33,854 nt of DNA, taken from positions 1 to 33,854 of IMG/VR virus record IMGVR_UViG_3300044809_000013. One strand, 5' to 3'. The DNA comes from a virus. Below the pieces are notes generated by a model. That model made no database searches, had not been told where the DNA came from, and saw only the letters and a program-made list of their open reading frames with translations. Below are positions 13,793 through 23,100 of the stretch, piece by piece (position 1 is the first letter of the stretch; the number at the start of each line of letters is the position of its first letter). Position numbers and translations under genes: made by a program.

Positions 13793-16030
13793 TCACGGGT
13801 TGGTTCCGGCCTGGTATGCCGCGATCCATACGGCGCCGTCGGCGCCGTGACCGCCGGCGCCGTAAGCGCCGCCACCTCCCCCGCCCCCGCCAGGCGCCGC
13901 GCCGGGCGCACCGGTGCCGACGTTCCCGCCGCCGGGGTAAGTGACACCGTTGAAAGTCTTGCTGCCGGGTCCTTTGCCTACGGTTTGAGGACCGCTGATG
14001 GCACCCGGGCCGCCCGGCGCGGTGATCGTGGCGACGCCCGTGCCCGTCACGGTGGAATCGCCGCCGTCGCCGCCGGGGACCGCCACGCCACTGCCGCCGG
14101 AGCCGCCGCTGCCGACGGTCACGGTCAGGGTCGTCGTACTGGTGGGGATGTCGATGCCGTAGATCAGGGTCTGTGTGACCCACTGCGCCGCGACGGCTCC
14201 TTGGCCGGTCGCGAAGAACGCCGATGACTCGCCACCGCCGGCGCCACCCAGCCCGGCGACATCGATCTTGTCGCCGTACTTCAGCCAGTTCGGGATCGTG
14301 TAGGTGTAGGTGCCATTCACCAGGAATGGGCTGGTGAGCGGTCCAGCGAAGGCGAACCCGCCCAATCCGAACCACGGAACGACACCGGAGTAGGTGGGGC
14401 TGAACGTGGCCGGCGCGGTGGGCAGCGCGGCCGTGCGGGACGAGCCGAGCTGCTGCGGGTAGACCGTGGGGTTGGCGGGCTTCCAGTCGCTAGGAATGCC
14501 CGCGATCTTGTAGGTGCCCGACCCGACGACGACGATCTCGGCGGCGTACACGTACCCCACCTGAGAGGTGATGGGGGTGACGAGGTCGTAGTAGTTCCAC
14601 GCCAAGGGGTTCGAGACGCTCGACAGGACGTTCGGTGACGCTTCGAGCAGTGTGGCCACGCCGGTGGTGACGTTCAGTTGGTACAGGTTGACGTAGAACG
14701 CCGTAAGGCCGGTCGTGTCTTGGCCGAGCCAGATGATGCAGGACTTCTTGCCGTTGTCGGGTGTGGTGATGAACCCGATCGCCGACGCCGTCGCTGTCAC
14801 GTTGATCGTCGACGACGTCGACCCGTTGAGCTGCGCGATCGGGAACACGGCGTCCGCGGTGGCGTCCATCGCATTCCAGCCCGGTTTGGCGATCGTCTGC
14901 TCTGACTGCGTGGTCGTCGCCGACTCCGCCGCGGACTGCGCCGTCGCGGCCTGGGTGTGTGTTAAACCGAGGAAGTTCGCTAGTGTCCGGATTACGTCGC
15001 CGATGATCGGAATGGGGCCGACGAAGGCGACGAGCGCGTCGACGAACTGCTGGAACGCTTGCTGGATCGCGTTGCCGATGTCGCCGAGCGTCGTCAACAA
15101 GCCTGTGGGATTCAGGATGGTGGTGATGAACGTCTGAGCGGCGTGCAGCGGATTGAAAGTTGGTGAGGCGAAGTTGATTTCGCCGAGGAACTGGAAGAGA
15201 TTGTAGAACGGGTTCGTGGTGTCACCGAGCGGGTTGTTCACCACGCCACCAGCGCCGTGCCACCCGAAGATCGCCAGGATGCTGTCGACCCAGTTGATGA
15301 TCGCTGTCAGGCCGTTGATGAACGGGTCTATCGCGTTGGTGATGAACTCGATCATGTTCCCGAAGTTGGAGATGTCCAGACCGGTGAACAGGTGAATGAT
15401 CGGTGACAGCAGCTGCCCAAGCGGGCCGAGGTTGCCGCCGTTGACACCCAGTGCACCGAACAGTTCGTTCAGCGACGGAAACAGATTCTCGACGCCCTGG
15501 AATAGATCGCCGAACGCGGTGATCAGAGCCTCGATGTCCTTGATGAACTTCTTGTCGATGCCCAGCACGCCGAGCCACGCCTCGATGATGTGGTTGATCA
15601 CGTCGACGAACTGCTGCTGCGGCACGACGTAGCCGAGGAAGAACTTCTCCGCCGCCTCGAACAGGCTGATCGGGAAGGGTCCGTCACCGAACCCGAACAG
15701 TGCCCCGATCGCGGGAAGGATGTACTGCAAGTCACCGAAATCCAATGCGCCCGAAGCTAATTCGCCGCCACCGAACAGAACGATGATGTCGGCGATGAAC
15801 GACTGGATCTGCTGGATCGGGTTCTGGGTGGCCTCGTTGACGCCCTGCTGCGCCTGTTTGACCTGCTTGGCGAGGAACCTGATCTGGGAGTCGTGGCGTT
15901 GCAGCATGTCGATCTGCTGCTGCTGCCCCTGAGACAGATCGGGTGCCGGGGACTCCGAGATCGACGACAGTGCGCGGGATTCCTGCGTGACGTACCCTTG
16001 GCCGCCGAAGCCCGGGACGCTGCCGGTCAC
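13793..16030 (-). CDS. Large minor tail protein, Gly-rich C-terminus
   Basis: 745 residues from GTG 16030, chosen because it overlaps the previous stop as GTGA. The N-terminal part has a Gln-rich coiled coil (SQGQQQQIDMLQRHDSQIRF). A long helical hydrophobic region follows (about 75-375), with repeated Asn/Pro-Ile/Phe segments. A beta-rich central domain with GWNAMDATADAVFPIAQLNG lies at about 385-540. The last 180 residues form a glycine-rich domain after TYTYTIPNWLKYGDKIDVAG. It likely forms the central fibre or baseplate hub region and contacts the cell surface. Position right after the Gp37-like protein supports this. Confidence 0.75.
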   Translation of the reverse strand: MTGSVPGFGGQGYVTQESRALSSISESPAPDLSQGQQQQIDMLQRHDSQIRFLAKQVKQAQQGVNEATQNPIQQIQSFIADIIVLFGGGELASGALDFGDLQYILPAIGALFGFGDGPFPISLFEAAEKFFLGYVVPQQQFVDVINHIIEAWLGVLGIDKKFIKDIEALITAFGDLFQGVENLFPSLNELFGALGVNGGNLGPLGQLLSPIIHLFTGLDISNFGNMIEFITNAIDPFINGLTAIINWVDSILAIFGWHGAGGVVNNPLGDTTNPFYNLFQFLGEINFASPTFNPLHAAQTFITTILNPTGLLTTLGDIGNAIQQAFQQFVDALVAFVGPIPIIGDVIRTLANFLGLTHTQAATAQSAAESATTTQSEQTIAKPGWNAMDATADAVFPIAQLNGSTSSTINVTATASAIGFITTPDNGKKSCIIWLGQDTTGLTAFYVNLYQLNVTTGVATLLEASPNVLSSVSNPLAWNYYDLVTPITSQVGYVYAAEIVVVGSGTYKIAGIPSDWKPANPTVYPQQLGSSRTAALPTAPATFSPTYSGVVPWFGLGGFAFAGPLTSPFLVNGTYTYTIPNWLKYGDKIDVAGLGGAGGGESSAFFATGQGAVAAQWVTQTLIYGIDIPTSTTTLTVTVGSGGSGGSGVAVPGGDGGDSTVTGTGVATITAPGGPGAISGPQTVGKGPGSKTFNGVTYPGGGNVGTGAPGAAPGGGGGGGGAYGAGGHGADGAVWIAAYQAGTNP

Positions 16031-18831
16031 AGGGTGACCTCCGCATCGTCGAACCACACTTGGCCGGCGGTCATCTCAGCGCCGACATGAAGGCGTAGAG
16101 CCACTTTCGTCGCGCCTACAACGGTTGGAGTCAAGACGTTTCCCTTCAGGGTCTGCCACGGCACGATCCCCTTCAGGCCGCTGACGTTGGCGATCTTCAC
16201 CGCCTGGACCGGGTTGAGGGCATCGTCGTAGAACTGGGCGATCAGCTGCACCCCGTTGTCACTGGAAGACACGGCGCCAAGACATTTCACGGATACGGCG
16301 AGCGGGAAGATCTGGAAGTGGCTGAGACCGTATGCCTGGGTCATCAGGTCGTGATCGTGTCCGTCGGCGGTGATGGTGGCCGACCCGAGGCGGGTGACGC
16401 CCTGGCTGGCATCGTGCGTCCAACCCGCCCCGCTGGGCGTCCATCCGTCGAGGTTGTAGTCGAATCCGTGGTTGGTGATCATGTTCGACGACCCGTCGGG
16501 GTAGAAGATCGGGTCATAGTTGAACTCGCCCTCGGCCTTCAGGGTGAGCTGGCAGGCATTCTTCGTGTCGTCGACGGAGATGCCGATGATCTTGTGGTCC
16601 TGGGCGATCTCCCCGATCCACGGCATCGCGCCCGACACGGTGATGGTGTCGCCGACGTCGAACGACCCGAACGGTGCGTTCGGGTGGTGCATGTCGATGG
16701 TGATGGTCTCCCAGTAGGCGGGTGTCTGCCTGCGCGCCAAGAGGCGGTGCGCCCACGCCTTGGATCGTTCGTTGGAGTCGAGGTTGGCGGCGGTCTCGTC
16801 GAGGTAGCGGCGCAACCGGTTCGGGTCGGCGTTGGCCAGCTCGAAGCTGTTGCCGGTGAAGTACACGGTGCCGTTGCGGCGCGCGCACCAGCTCCTGTTC
16901 GGAGTGGTGGGGCACCAGACGACGCCCTTGTGCCAGCGGCGGGTCATGTTGTCCAACATGGACTTCGCCTTGATCTGCGTGCGGTGCGGCGCGTAGATGC
17001 CGAGCACGTACCAGGGCTTGTCGTTCATGGAGTAGAGCCGCTTGGTGGTCTTGCGGCCGGCCAGCTGGCATGCGAACTGCAGCATGTCGATGTTGCATTC
17101 GAACTTCTGGCCAAACGTGGCGTGGTTGGCCGGGTTCCAGTCGGAGTCGCAGTCCGCCCAGACGGAGCAGTTGATGAACAGCTCGAGCTGCGCCTGGGTC
17201 AGGTTGGCAATGAAGTCGTAGCTGACGGCCTTCGTCCGGTAGTCAGTGATGTGCTCGAGCAGGGCGTCCGTGGCAGCGGTACCCAGTCGGATCACAGTGT
17301 TGGCGGAGTTCGACTTCCACACGGCGCCGTCCCAGATGCCGCCCTTGCGGCGCATGTCGGGAAGTTCGGGGCCGAACAGTCGTGTCGCGGCCGCCTTGAT
17401 GCGGGCCATGTGTGCACCCCACTGGGCGATGGTGATCTTGCCGCCGGGCTTGGTATATGTGCCCTCGGTCCAGTACCAGGCCATCAGCTCGACCAGCGCG
17501 TCGTCGTACTTCGGGATGCTCGGCAGATCGACGACCGGTACAGCACAGTCGATCCGGTCGTGGGTCTTGAGTGTGGCAGTGGTTGACCAACGGCGGCCGT
17601 GGTACCGGTCTGCCGTCCGGCCATACTGGACGGGCCAGCGGTGCTCGGCGGTCGTCGCGGAGCTGTGGCCGCGGAACTCCGTCTCGTAGATCCAACGCTC
17701 CCCGTCGAAGACGTTGACCGCTTCGACAGGCTCCCACTCGGCCAGACCCGTGTCGTTGTTCAGGGTCAGCGCCGTGGCGCCGACGTCAATCTCGTCGTAG
17801 CGTCGCCAGCCCTCGCGCGTGAGGGTCTCGGTGTCGTCGGTCACGCAGTACTGGAAGCCGGGGAAAAAGCCGGTCACGCCGACGTCGCTGATCCAGTCGA
17901 TCTGAGTTTCGGTGTGCGGCTTGGCCGACAGCACGTTCTCGTTGAGCACGAACGCCAGATAGGGCTGGATCTTCCCGAGCCGCGGATAGCCGAGTTCGAT
18001 CTTCTTGACGACGTCGGTGCGGTCGTGGTTCCACTCACTGCGTTCGGCGTAATCGAACGGGATGTCGCGGGCCATGGCGTCGATGTAGTCGCCGCAGTCC
18101 AGTTTGTCGGCCGCCCGCACGAACGTCGCGAAGAAGTTCAAGTTCATCGTCGAGCCGTCATAGGAGTAGCCGGGCAGCATCTCCACGCCGCTGGTCGTGG
18201 GGAACACTTCGACGTGGAGGTTGCCGTTCGGGAAGTCCTGCTGCAGGTGCCGCCAGATCTCGACAACCGGTTCGTAGGCATCGTTGGCGATCCAGTTCAG
18301 ATCTTCAAGCCACGGAATTCCTTTCGGATACGCGGCGAAGCCCTTGGCCTTCAGGTGCAGGATTCCGGTCTTCTCGTCGATGTCGGACGGCTGCACTATC
18401 CCCGACACCCAGATCTTGCGTTTGCCCTGCATCGTCTTCTCGATGTGGATGTAGTGCTCCCACGGTTTGAAGTAGATGCCCTGCACTGACGGCTCATTGG
18501 GGTTGACGTCGAACTGGATGTCGCAGCCGGCCGATAGGGCCCGCTGGATGACGAGGTTGGTGACCGTGAGGTCGCGGCTGACGATGGCGCCGCCCTGGGT
18601 TTCCTGCACGATGACGCGGAACCGGTCATCGGGCAGGTAGTCGCCGTTGTCGCCGACCGCGCGCACCAGCTCCCACGAGTAGATGCCGCCGGTGTTGCCA
18701 TGCCGAGGTACGTGCGCGACGGGGCTGGCCGACCAGGTAAACGCGGCGGATGCTGTGCCGCGGCGGGTGCGCTTGCCGACGGGCGTCGCGGCGAGGGTGT
18801 AGCTGCCGGACGCTGTGCCGTGGTTGGCCAT
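16027..18831 (-). CDS. Minor tail protein containing an intein
   Basis: 934 residues before splicing, 601 after. Residues 5-53 hold three repeats of about 20 residues (GTASGSYTL, GTASAAFTW, GNTGGIYSW). Residues about 70-328 and 662-770 are the two halves of a tail-tip protein resembling the Gp37-like minor tail family. Residues about 782-934 form a jelly-roll carbohydrate-binding-like domain (NHGFDYNLDGW to VWFDDAEVTL). Residues 329-661 are an intein whose removal joins GFFPGFQY to SFELANADPN. Tail-tip proteins of this type anchor the fibre to the tube, and the CBM-like end suggests glycan binding. It overlaps the next gene by four bases. A functional tail requires splicing, since the intein interrupts a conserved-looking region. 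Confidence 0.88.
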   Translation of the reverse strand: MANHGTASGSYTLAATPVGKRTRRGTASAAFTWSASPVAHVPRHGNTGGIYSWELVRAVGDNGDYLPDDRFRVIVQETQGGAIVSRDLTVTNLVIQRALSAGCDIQFDVNPNEPSVQGIYFKPWEHYIHIEKTMQGKRKIWVSGIVQPSDIDEKTGILHLKAKGFAAYPKGIPWLEDLNWIANDAYEPVVEIWRHLQQDFPNGNLHVEVFPTTSGVEMLPGYSYDGSTMNLNFFATFVRAADKLDCGDYIDAMARDIPFDYAERSEWNHDRTDVVKKIELGYPRLGKIQPYLAFVLNENVLSAKPHTETQIDWISDVGVTGFFPGFQYCVTDDTETLTREGWRRYDEIDVGATALTLNNDTGLAEWEPVEAVNVFDGERWIYETEFRGHSSATTAEHRWPVQYGRTADRYHGRRWSTTATLKTHDRIDCAVPVVDLPSIPKYDDALVELMAWYWTEGTYTKPGGKITIAQWGAHMARIKAAATRLFGPELPDMRRKGGIWDGAVWKSNSANTVIRLGTAATDALLEHITDYRTKAVSYDFIANLTQAQLELFINCSVWADCDSDWNPANHATFGQKFECNIDMLQFACQLAGRKTTKRLYSMNDKPWYVLGIYAPHRTQIKAKSMLDNMTRRWHKGVVWCPTTPNRSWCARRNGTVYFTGNSFELANADPNRLRRYLDETAANLDSNERSKAWAHRLLARRQTPAYWETITIDMHHPNAPFGSFDVGDTITVSGAMPWIGEIAQDHKIIGISVDDTKNACQLTLKAEGEFNYDPIFYPDGSSNMITNHGFDYNLDGWTPSGAGWTHDASQGVTRLGSATITADGHDHDLMTQAYGLSHFQIFPLAVSVKCLGAVSSSDNGVQLIAQFYDDALNPVQAVKIANVSGLKGIVPWQTLKGNVLTPTVVGATKVALRLHVGAEMTAGQVWFDDAEVTL
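16849..17847 (-). mobile_element. Intein with LAGLIDADG-like endonuclease
   Basis: 333 residues, residues 329-661 of the host protein. The splicing signs are Cys1 in CVTDDTETLTREGW (block A), SATTAEHRWPV (block B, TxxH), GVVWCPTTPNRSWCARRNG then TVYFTGN (blocks F and G) with terminal Asn661, and Ser as the first downstream residue. The usual penultimate histidine is Gly. The centre contains LVELMAWYWTEGTY and LFINCSVWADCDSDW, which resemble the two LAGLIDADG motifs with altered acidic positions. The endonuclease may therefore be weak or inactive. Cys1 and the Asn/Ser codons were checked at 17847 and 16849. Confidence 0.9.
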
Positions 18832-18835
18832 CGAG

Positions 18836-19192
18836 TTAAGCGGCGGATCCGTTGAGTGGGAACGTATCGAGGGTGTAGAAGCCGCTCGCGTCGGCGGTCA
18901 GGTCCCCGGTCAGCAGGAAGTTTCCGTACCAGATGCCGCTGCCGGTGGTGTTGGACCACGCGGATACCCAGGTGATGGGGCCGTTGGGGGTGCAGCCGGA
19001 GAACGCGGCGGCGGCGGCCAGGCCGAAGTCACCGTCACCGGTCACCACCGTCCACGAGGGGGCAACCATGGGTGCGCTGCTCTTGTTGGCCGCGCCGCCG
19101 TCGCCAGGGTTTCCGGTGTGCAGTTGTAAGCCGCCGAGTGCGTTTCGCAGGGCGTTGGCCGCTACGACCATCGCGGCGTTACTGAGTGGCAT
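18836..19192 (-). CDS. Small tail-tip structural protein
   Basis: 118 residues from ATG 19192. It starts MPLSNAAMVVAANALRNALG, followed by LQLHTGNPGDGGAANKSSAP and beta-rich sequence ending FYTLDTFPLNGSAA. This N-terminal pattern (small helix, then LHTGxPG) is common in small actinophage tail proteins lying between the distal tail protein and the tip protein. The exact role is unknown; it is probably a minor virion component. Confidence 0.7.
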   Translation of the reverse strand: MPLSNAAMVVAANALRNALGGLQLHTGNPGDGGAANKSSAPMVAPSWTVVTGDGDFGLAAAAAFSGCTPNGPITWVSAWSNTTGSGIWYGNFLLTGDLTADASGFYTLDTFPLNGSAA

Positions 19193-19204
19193 CGTGTGCT
19201 CCGA

Positions 19205-20140
19205 TCAGACGGTGTTGTAGGCGTCGCGCCACAGCACGAGGCATGAGCTACTGCTGTTGGTGCTTGTCGCCACCCATGACATCGGCACCGACGTGTCGGC
19301 CGGGATCGTCATACGGTCGAGGTACTTGCTGTTGCCGATCAACGTGTTTCGCCAGTTGGCGCCGTTGGTGTCGACGATGCGCCGCGACCACGGGTAGGTG
19401 TTGACCTCGAGGACGACGCCTTCGGCGATGGTGTGCTGCAGTTGGATCTGATCGTCGCCGATGATCACCAACGGGTTGGTCTGCGGCCCGGTGAGCAACG
19501 CCCGGTACCACGATGGTGCGTCGCCGCCGTCGCGGGTGTAGTTGACGGGATCCGCGCCGTTGGTGAGCACGGTGGCGAATTCGGTGTCGGTGTAGGTGAG
19601 GGTATCGATACGCGCGTACTCGGCGGTCACCTTGTGGAACTGGCTGCCGGGCCGCTTGCGGGTGTAGGTGAATTTCCTTGGGCGGCCGTAGATTCGGCGT
19701 ACACTGCCGTAACCGTCGCAGTAGATCAGTGGTTTGAGCTCACCCCACACTTGGCGGACGTCGTCGGCCTTCCATTCCTTCTGCAGCGCGGTCAGCAGCT
19801 TCGAGGACTTCAGGATCAGATCGTTCGGCAGGGTGTTGTAGCCGTGCCCCATGGGCGCGTTGTCGTAGACGCCCATGGTGAACGTCATCGGACCTGCCTG
19901 CAGGGTGTCCTGCCCCATCCGCGTCTCATTCGACAGCGGGATCTGATAGTCCTGGTTGTTCACGTTGTACGTGGCGATCTGCACGCCGACCACCGGATAC
20001 CGGGTGTGCTCACCAAACACCAGGTCCCCCAGCTGGAACTGGTACGGGCGAAGGTTCTTCGACTCGCCGCCGATCGGCAGCGGCGGCAGCACCAATGGGC
20101 TGAACGTGTACGGAAATGTCAGCGGGAAGGTGCTTGCCAT
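19205..20140 (-). CDS. Distal tail / first minor tail protein
   Basis: 311 residues from ATG 20140, sharing bases with the tape measure stop (TGATG). The opening TFPLTFPYTFSPLVLPPLP and the later region with GDLVFGEHTRYPVVGVQIA fit the first minor tail protein after tape measure in siphoviruses, the Dit-like ring that links tube and tip. The C-terminal part (about 215-311) is a beta-sandwich-like domain with ANWRNTLIGNSKYLDRM. The assignment rests mainly on gene order and size. Confidence 0.75.
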   Translation of the reverse strand: MASTFPLTFPYTFSPLVLPPLPIGGESKNLRPYQFQLGDLVFGEHTRYPVVGVQIATYNVNNQDYQIPLSNETRMGQDTLQAGPMTFTMGVYDNAPMGHGYNTLPNDLILKSSKLLTALQKEWKADDVRQVWGELKPLIYCDGYGSVRRIYGRPRKFTYTRKRPGSQFHKVTAEYARIDTLTYTDTEFATVLTNGADPVNYTRDGGDAPSWYRALLTGPQTNPLVIIGDDQIQLQHTIAEGVVLEVNTYPWSRRIVDTNGANWRNTLIGNSKYLDRMTIPADTSVPMSWVATSTNSSSSCLVLWRDAYNTV

Positions 20141-23100
20141 CAGAAGTTCCCCGGCGCCAAGGCACCGGTGGTGCCGCCCGTGTTGACCATCCACATGGTT
20201 TCATTCATCATCTGCGCCGGTGACTGACCGGGACCGGCGTAGACGTTGAGCTGTTGATTCACTTGCGGATTCGGATTGCCCTGACCGTTGTAGTCGTACC
20301 AGGAGTTCATCCACGACGGAACGTTGGCGGTGTTCTTCTGCTCCGGGTTGTCGTGGCTGTAGGAGATCAGCTGCCCGGTGTTCTTGTTCAGCAGGAATCC
20401 CACGTTGCCCATCAGGTCAGTCCCTCCCACTCCGGTGAGCATGCTCATGAACCGGCCGACGTACCCCGACGCGACCTCGTACACCTGCTGCCCGAAGTCG
20501 ATGGCGGCGTTGACGCCTTGCAGGACGCTGGAGATGAGGGACAAGGCGGATCCGGCCGCGCTGGTGCCGCCGAAGTCGGCGCCGCCGGTGAATGATCCGA
20601 CCGTGGAGACGATGCTGCCGGCGGTGCTGACGATGTCGGCGGCGTAGGTGATGTACTTCTGGACGTCGTCGATGATCTTGTTGATGTCCTCGGTGTTGCG
20701 GACGCCGTACACCAGGCGGTCGGCGATGTCCTGCGTCCCGGCCAACGCATCGAGACCACTACCGATCGACTTGAACACACCCGACACGGCGCCGGAGATT
20801 CCGCCGGCCAGTGACTGCGCTTGGGACAGTGTGCTGGGCTGCTGGGTGAAGCCCTGCTGCTGGGCGATCGAGCTTTGGGTGCTCTGCAACGCATCGATGG
20901 TGTTCTTGTTGCCGATGGCGTCCTGCGATCTGAGGGTGTCGATGGTCTTGGTGATCCCGGATAGCGTGCCCGTCACCGTCTCGTCGGATGCTCCGGGGGT
21001 TTTCGCGGCGCTGATCTGCTGCGCGAGTTCTGGGTTGCCCTGCAGGTAGGACTGCAGTAGTTGGTCGTTGGCCGAGGCAGTCTTGCCGGTGTTGTCGACG
21101 AGCTGGCCGAGGGTCTTCCCTGATGGGAGGACCATCCCCGAGTTGACGGAGGCGCCCACACCGGGCGGCGTCTGAGCGGACAGCGGCGTCGGAGCCCCGG
21201 GTAAAACGAGGGGGGCGGATTGCCGTGTGTGGACGTGGTTCTGGTGCTCGGCGTAGGAGCCTTCACCCGTGTCTGGGTAGTAGCCCGTCGTCGGGTTGCC
21301 GCGGCCACCGAGCCCGATCTTCTGCATCGTGTTGGGGTTCTGCCAGATGATCTGTTCCAGCCCTGGCATGTTGGGTGCGTTCTGGGACAGGAATTCGGCG
21401 AACCGTTGCATGTTCTCCACTGAGCCCGACCAGTCGATGCCGCGGTTCTCGTGGGTGGGGTTGGGCGCGTAGCCGGCATCGTGGCGGTCGGATTCCTGAT
21501 GTCCGGCGTAGGTGCTGGGCTTGACCCCGAACTGGGCGGCCATCGCCATTACCCACTCCGGGAAGGTCTTCGCGTTGCCAGTGCCGTATCCGCCGGTGTC
21601 GGTTCCCGTCGGCAGGCCATACGTCCCTGAAGGCGGCGCTGCAGGCGTGGGCGCGGCGGGATACCAGTTGGCGTAGTCCGCGGCCCCGCTTTTACTTCCG
21701 CCGTTGACTTGTCCCCACGTTGGGCCGGTGACGCCGGGCCCGAGCGAGCCCATGATGGAGTTCGCGAGTCCCAGCTGATTGCTGATGGCATTCCAGTAGT
21801 CCGAACCCTTTGCGCCCGAGCCGAGTTGCGGGTTCTGCGTTAGCACCGCGGCCAGCTGTGGGTCGGTCGGGTTCTTCGCCAGATTCTTCTGGAATGCGTC
21901 GTAGAACGCGTTGATCGCATGGTTGGGGTCGTTGACCTGATCCAGCGTTCCCCAGCCGGAGCTCGGCGACTGCTGGTACAACCCCGACACCAGGCCGGCC
22001 GAACCTTGCACACCACCAGAAATGGTGGGATCGAAACCACTCTCAGCGGCTGCTGTGGCGAGCGCCGTCTGGATCGCGGCGTCGTTCAAGCCCCGCGCGC
22101 GGCCGGCCGCGATGATGGCCTTCTGAATGTCGGTCTTGCTCGACGACGACGACAGGCCCAGCGGGGTCGCCGCTCCCCCACCGGTCGCCGTCCCCGGCGC
22201 GCCCGCACCGAACACATCCGTCCACGACGGCCCCTTAGCGCCCCCCTGCACCGCCTTCTTCTGCAGATCGGACTGCTGCTGCGCCGCGATCTCCTTCGGC
22301 GAAAGCTTGCGCCACGTCTGATCATTCGCACCCGGCAGCATCCCCAAACCCTGGAACAGAGGCTGCATGACCGACTGGCTGAGCAGATTGAACCCGCTCT
22401 GCGCCACATCGAGACCGGCGCGGAGACTCTTCGCCAAACCCTTCAGACCGTGAGTGTCGGAGAACTGATGACGCAGATAGGCGGTCAGGATGCTGGTGTC
22501 AGCGTTCGCGATGTTGTCCGGGAGCAACGCACCACCGACGGTGTCACTGCCTCCCGGCGACGGCGCACCACCAGTGCCGCCCGCGGCCCGGCCTGCTCCG
22601 GAGAGCGCGCCGCTAGCCGCCGCAGCCGTACCCGCTGCCGCGGCCTCGATCGCAGGCTGCGCCGACGCCATGCCCGCCGCCATGTCCGTGACCATCTTCT
22701 GACCGCGAATCAGGGTGTATCCCGAACCCGAGAACGGGCCCACCTTCGCGGGCGAGGACTGGAACCACTTCGCGATCGCCAGGACGACGTCCTTCGCCGC
22801 GCCGCCAACGGATCCGAGACCGTTCGTGATACCCCTGACCAGTCCGTCGATCAGGCTCGTACCCCAGTTCTCGGCCTTCTGCGGCAAGCCCGTGAAGAAA
22901 TTCGTGATCCCATCCATGATCTGATGAAAGAGGCCGGGAATCTTGTGGACGAGATCGTCTGCACCCCTACCGATGCCGTTCAACCAGCCCACCACGTCAC
23001 CGGCGATCCGGATGATCGTGGCCAGAATGGCCACGAAATCCCCGAACCCCTTTACGAGGGTCGGTAGATTCGGCAATAGCGAAGTGATCACCGACAGGAC

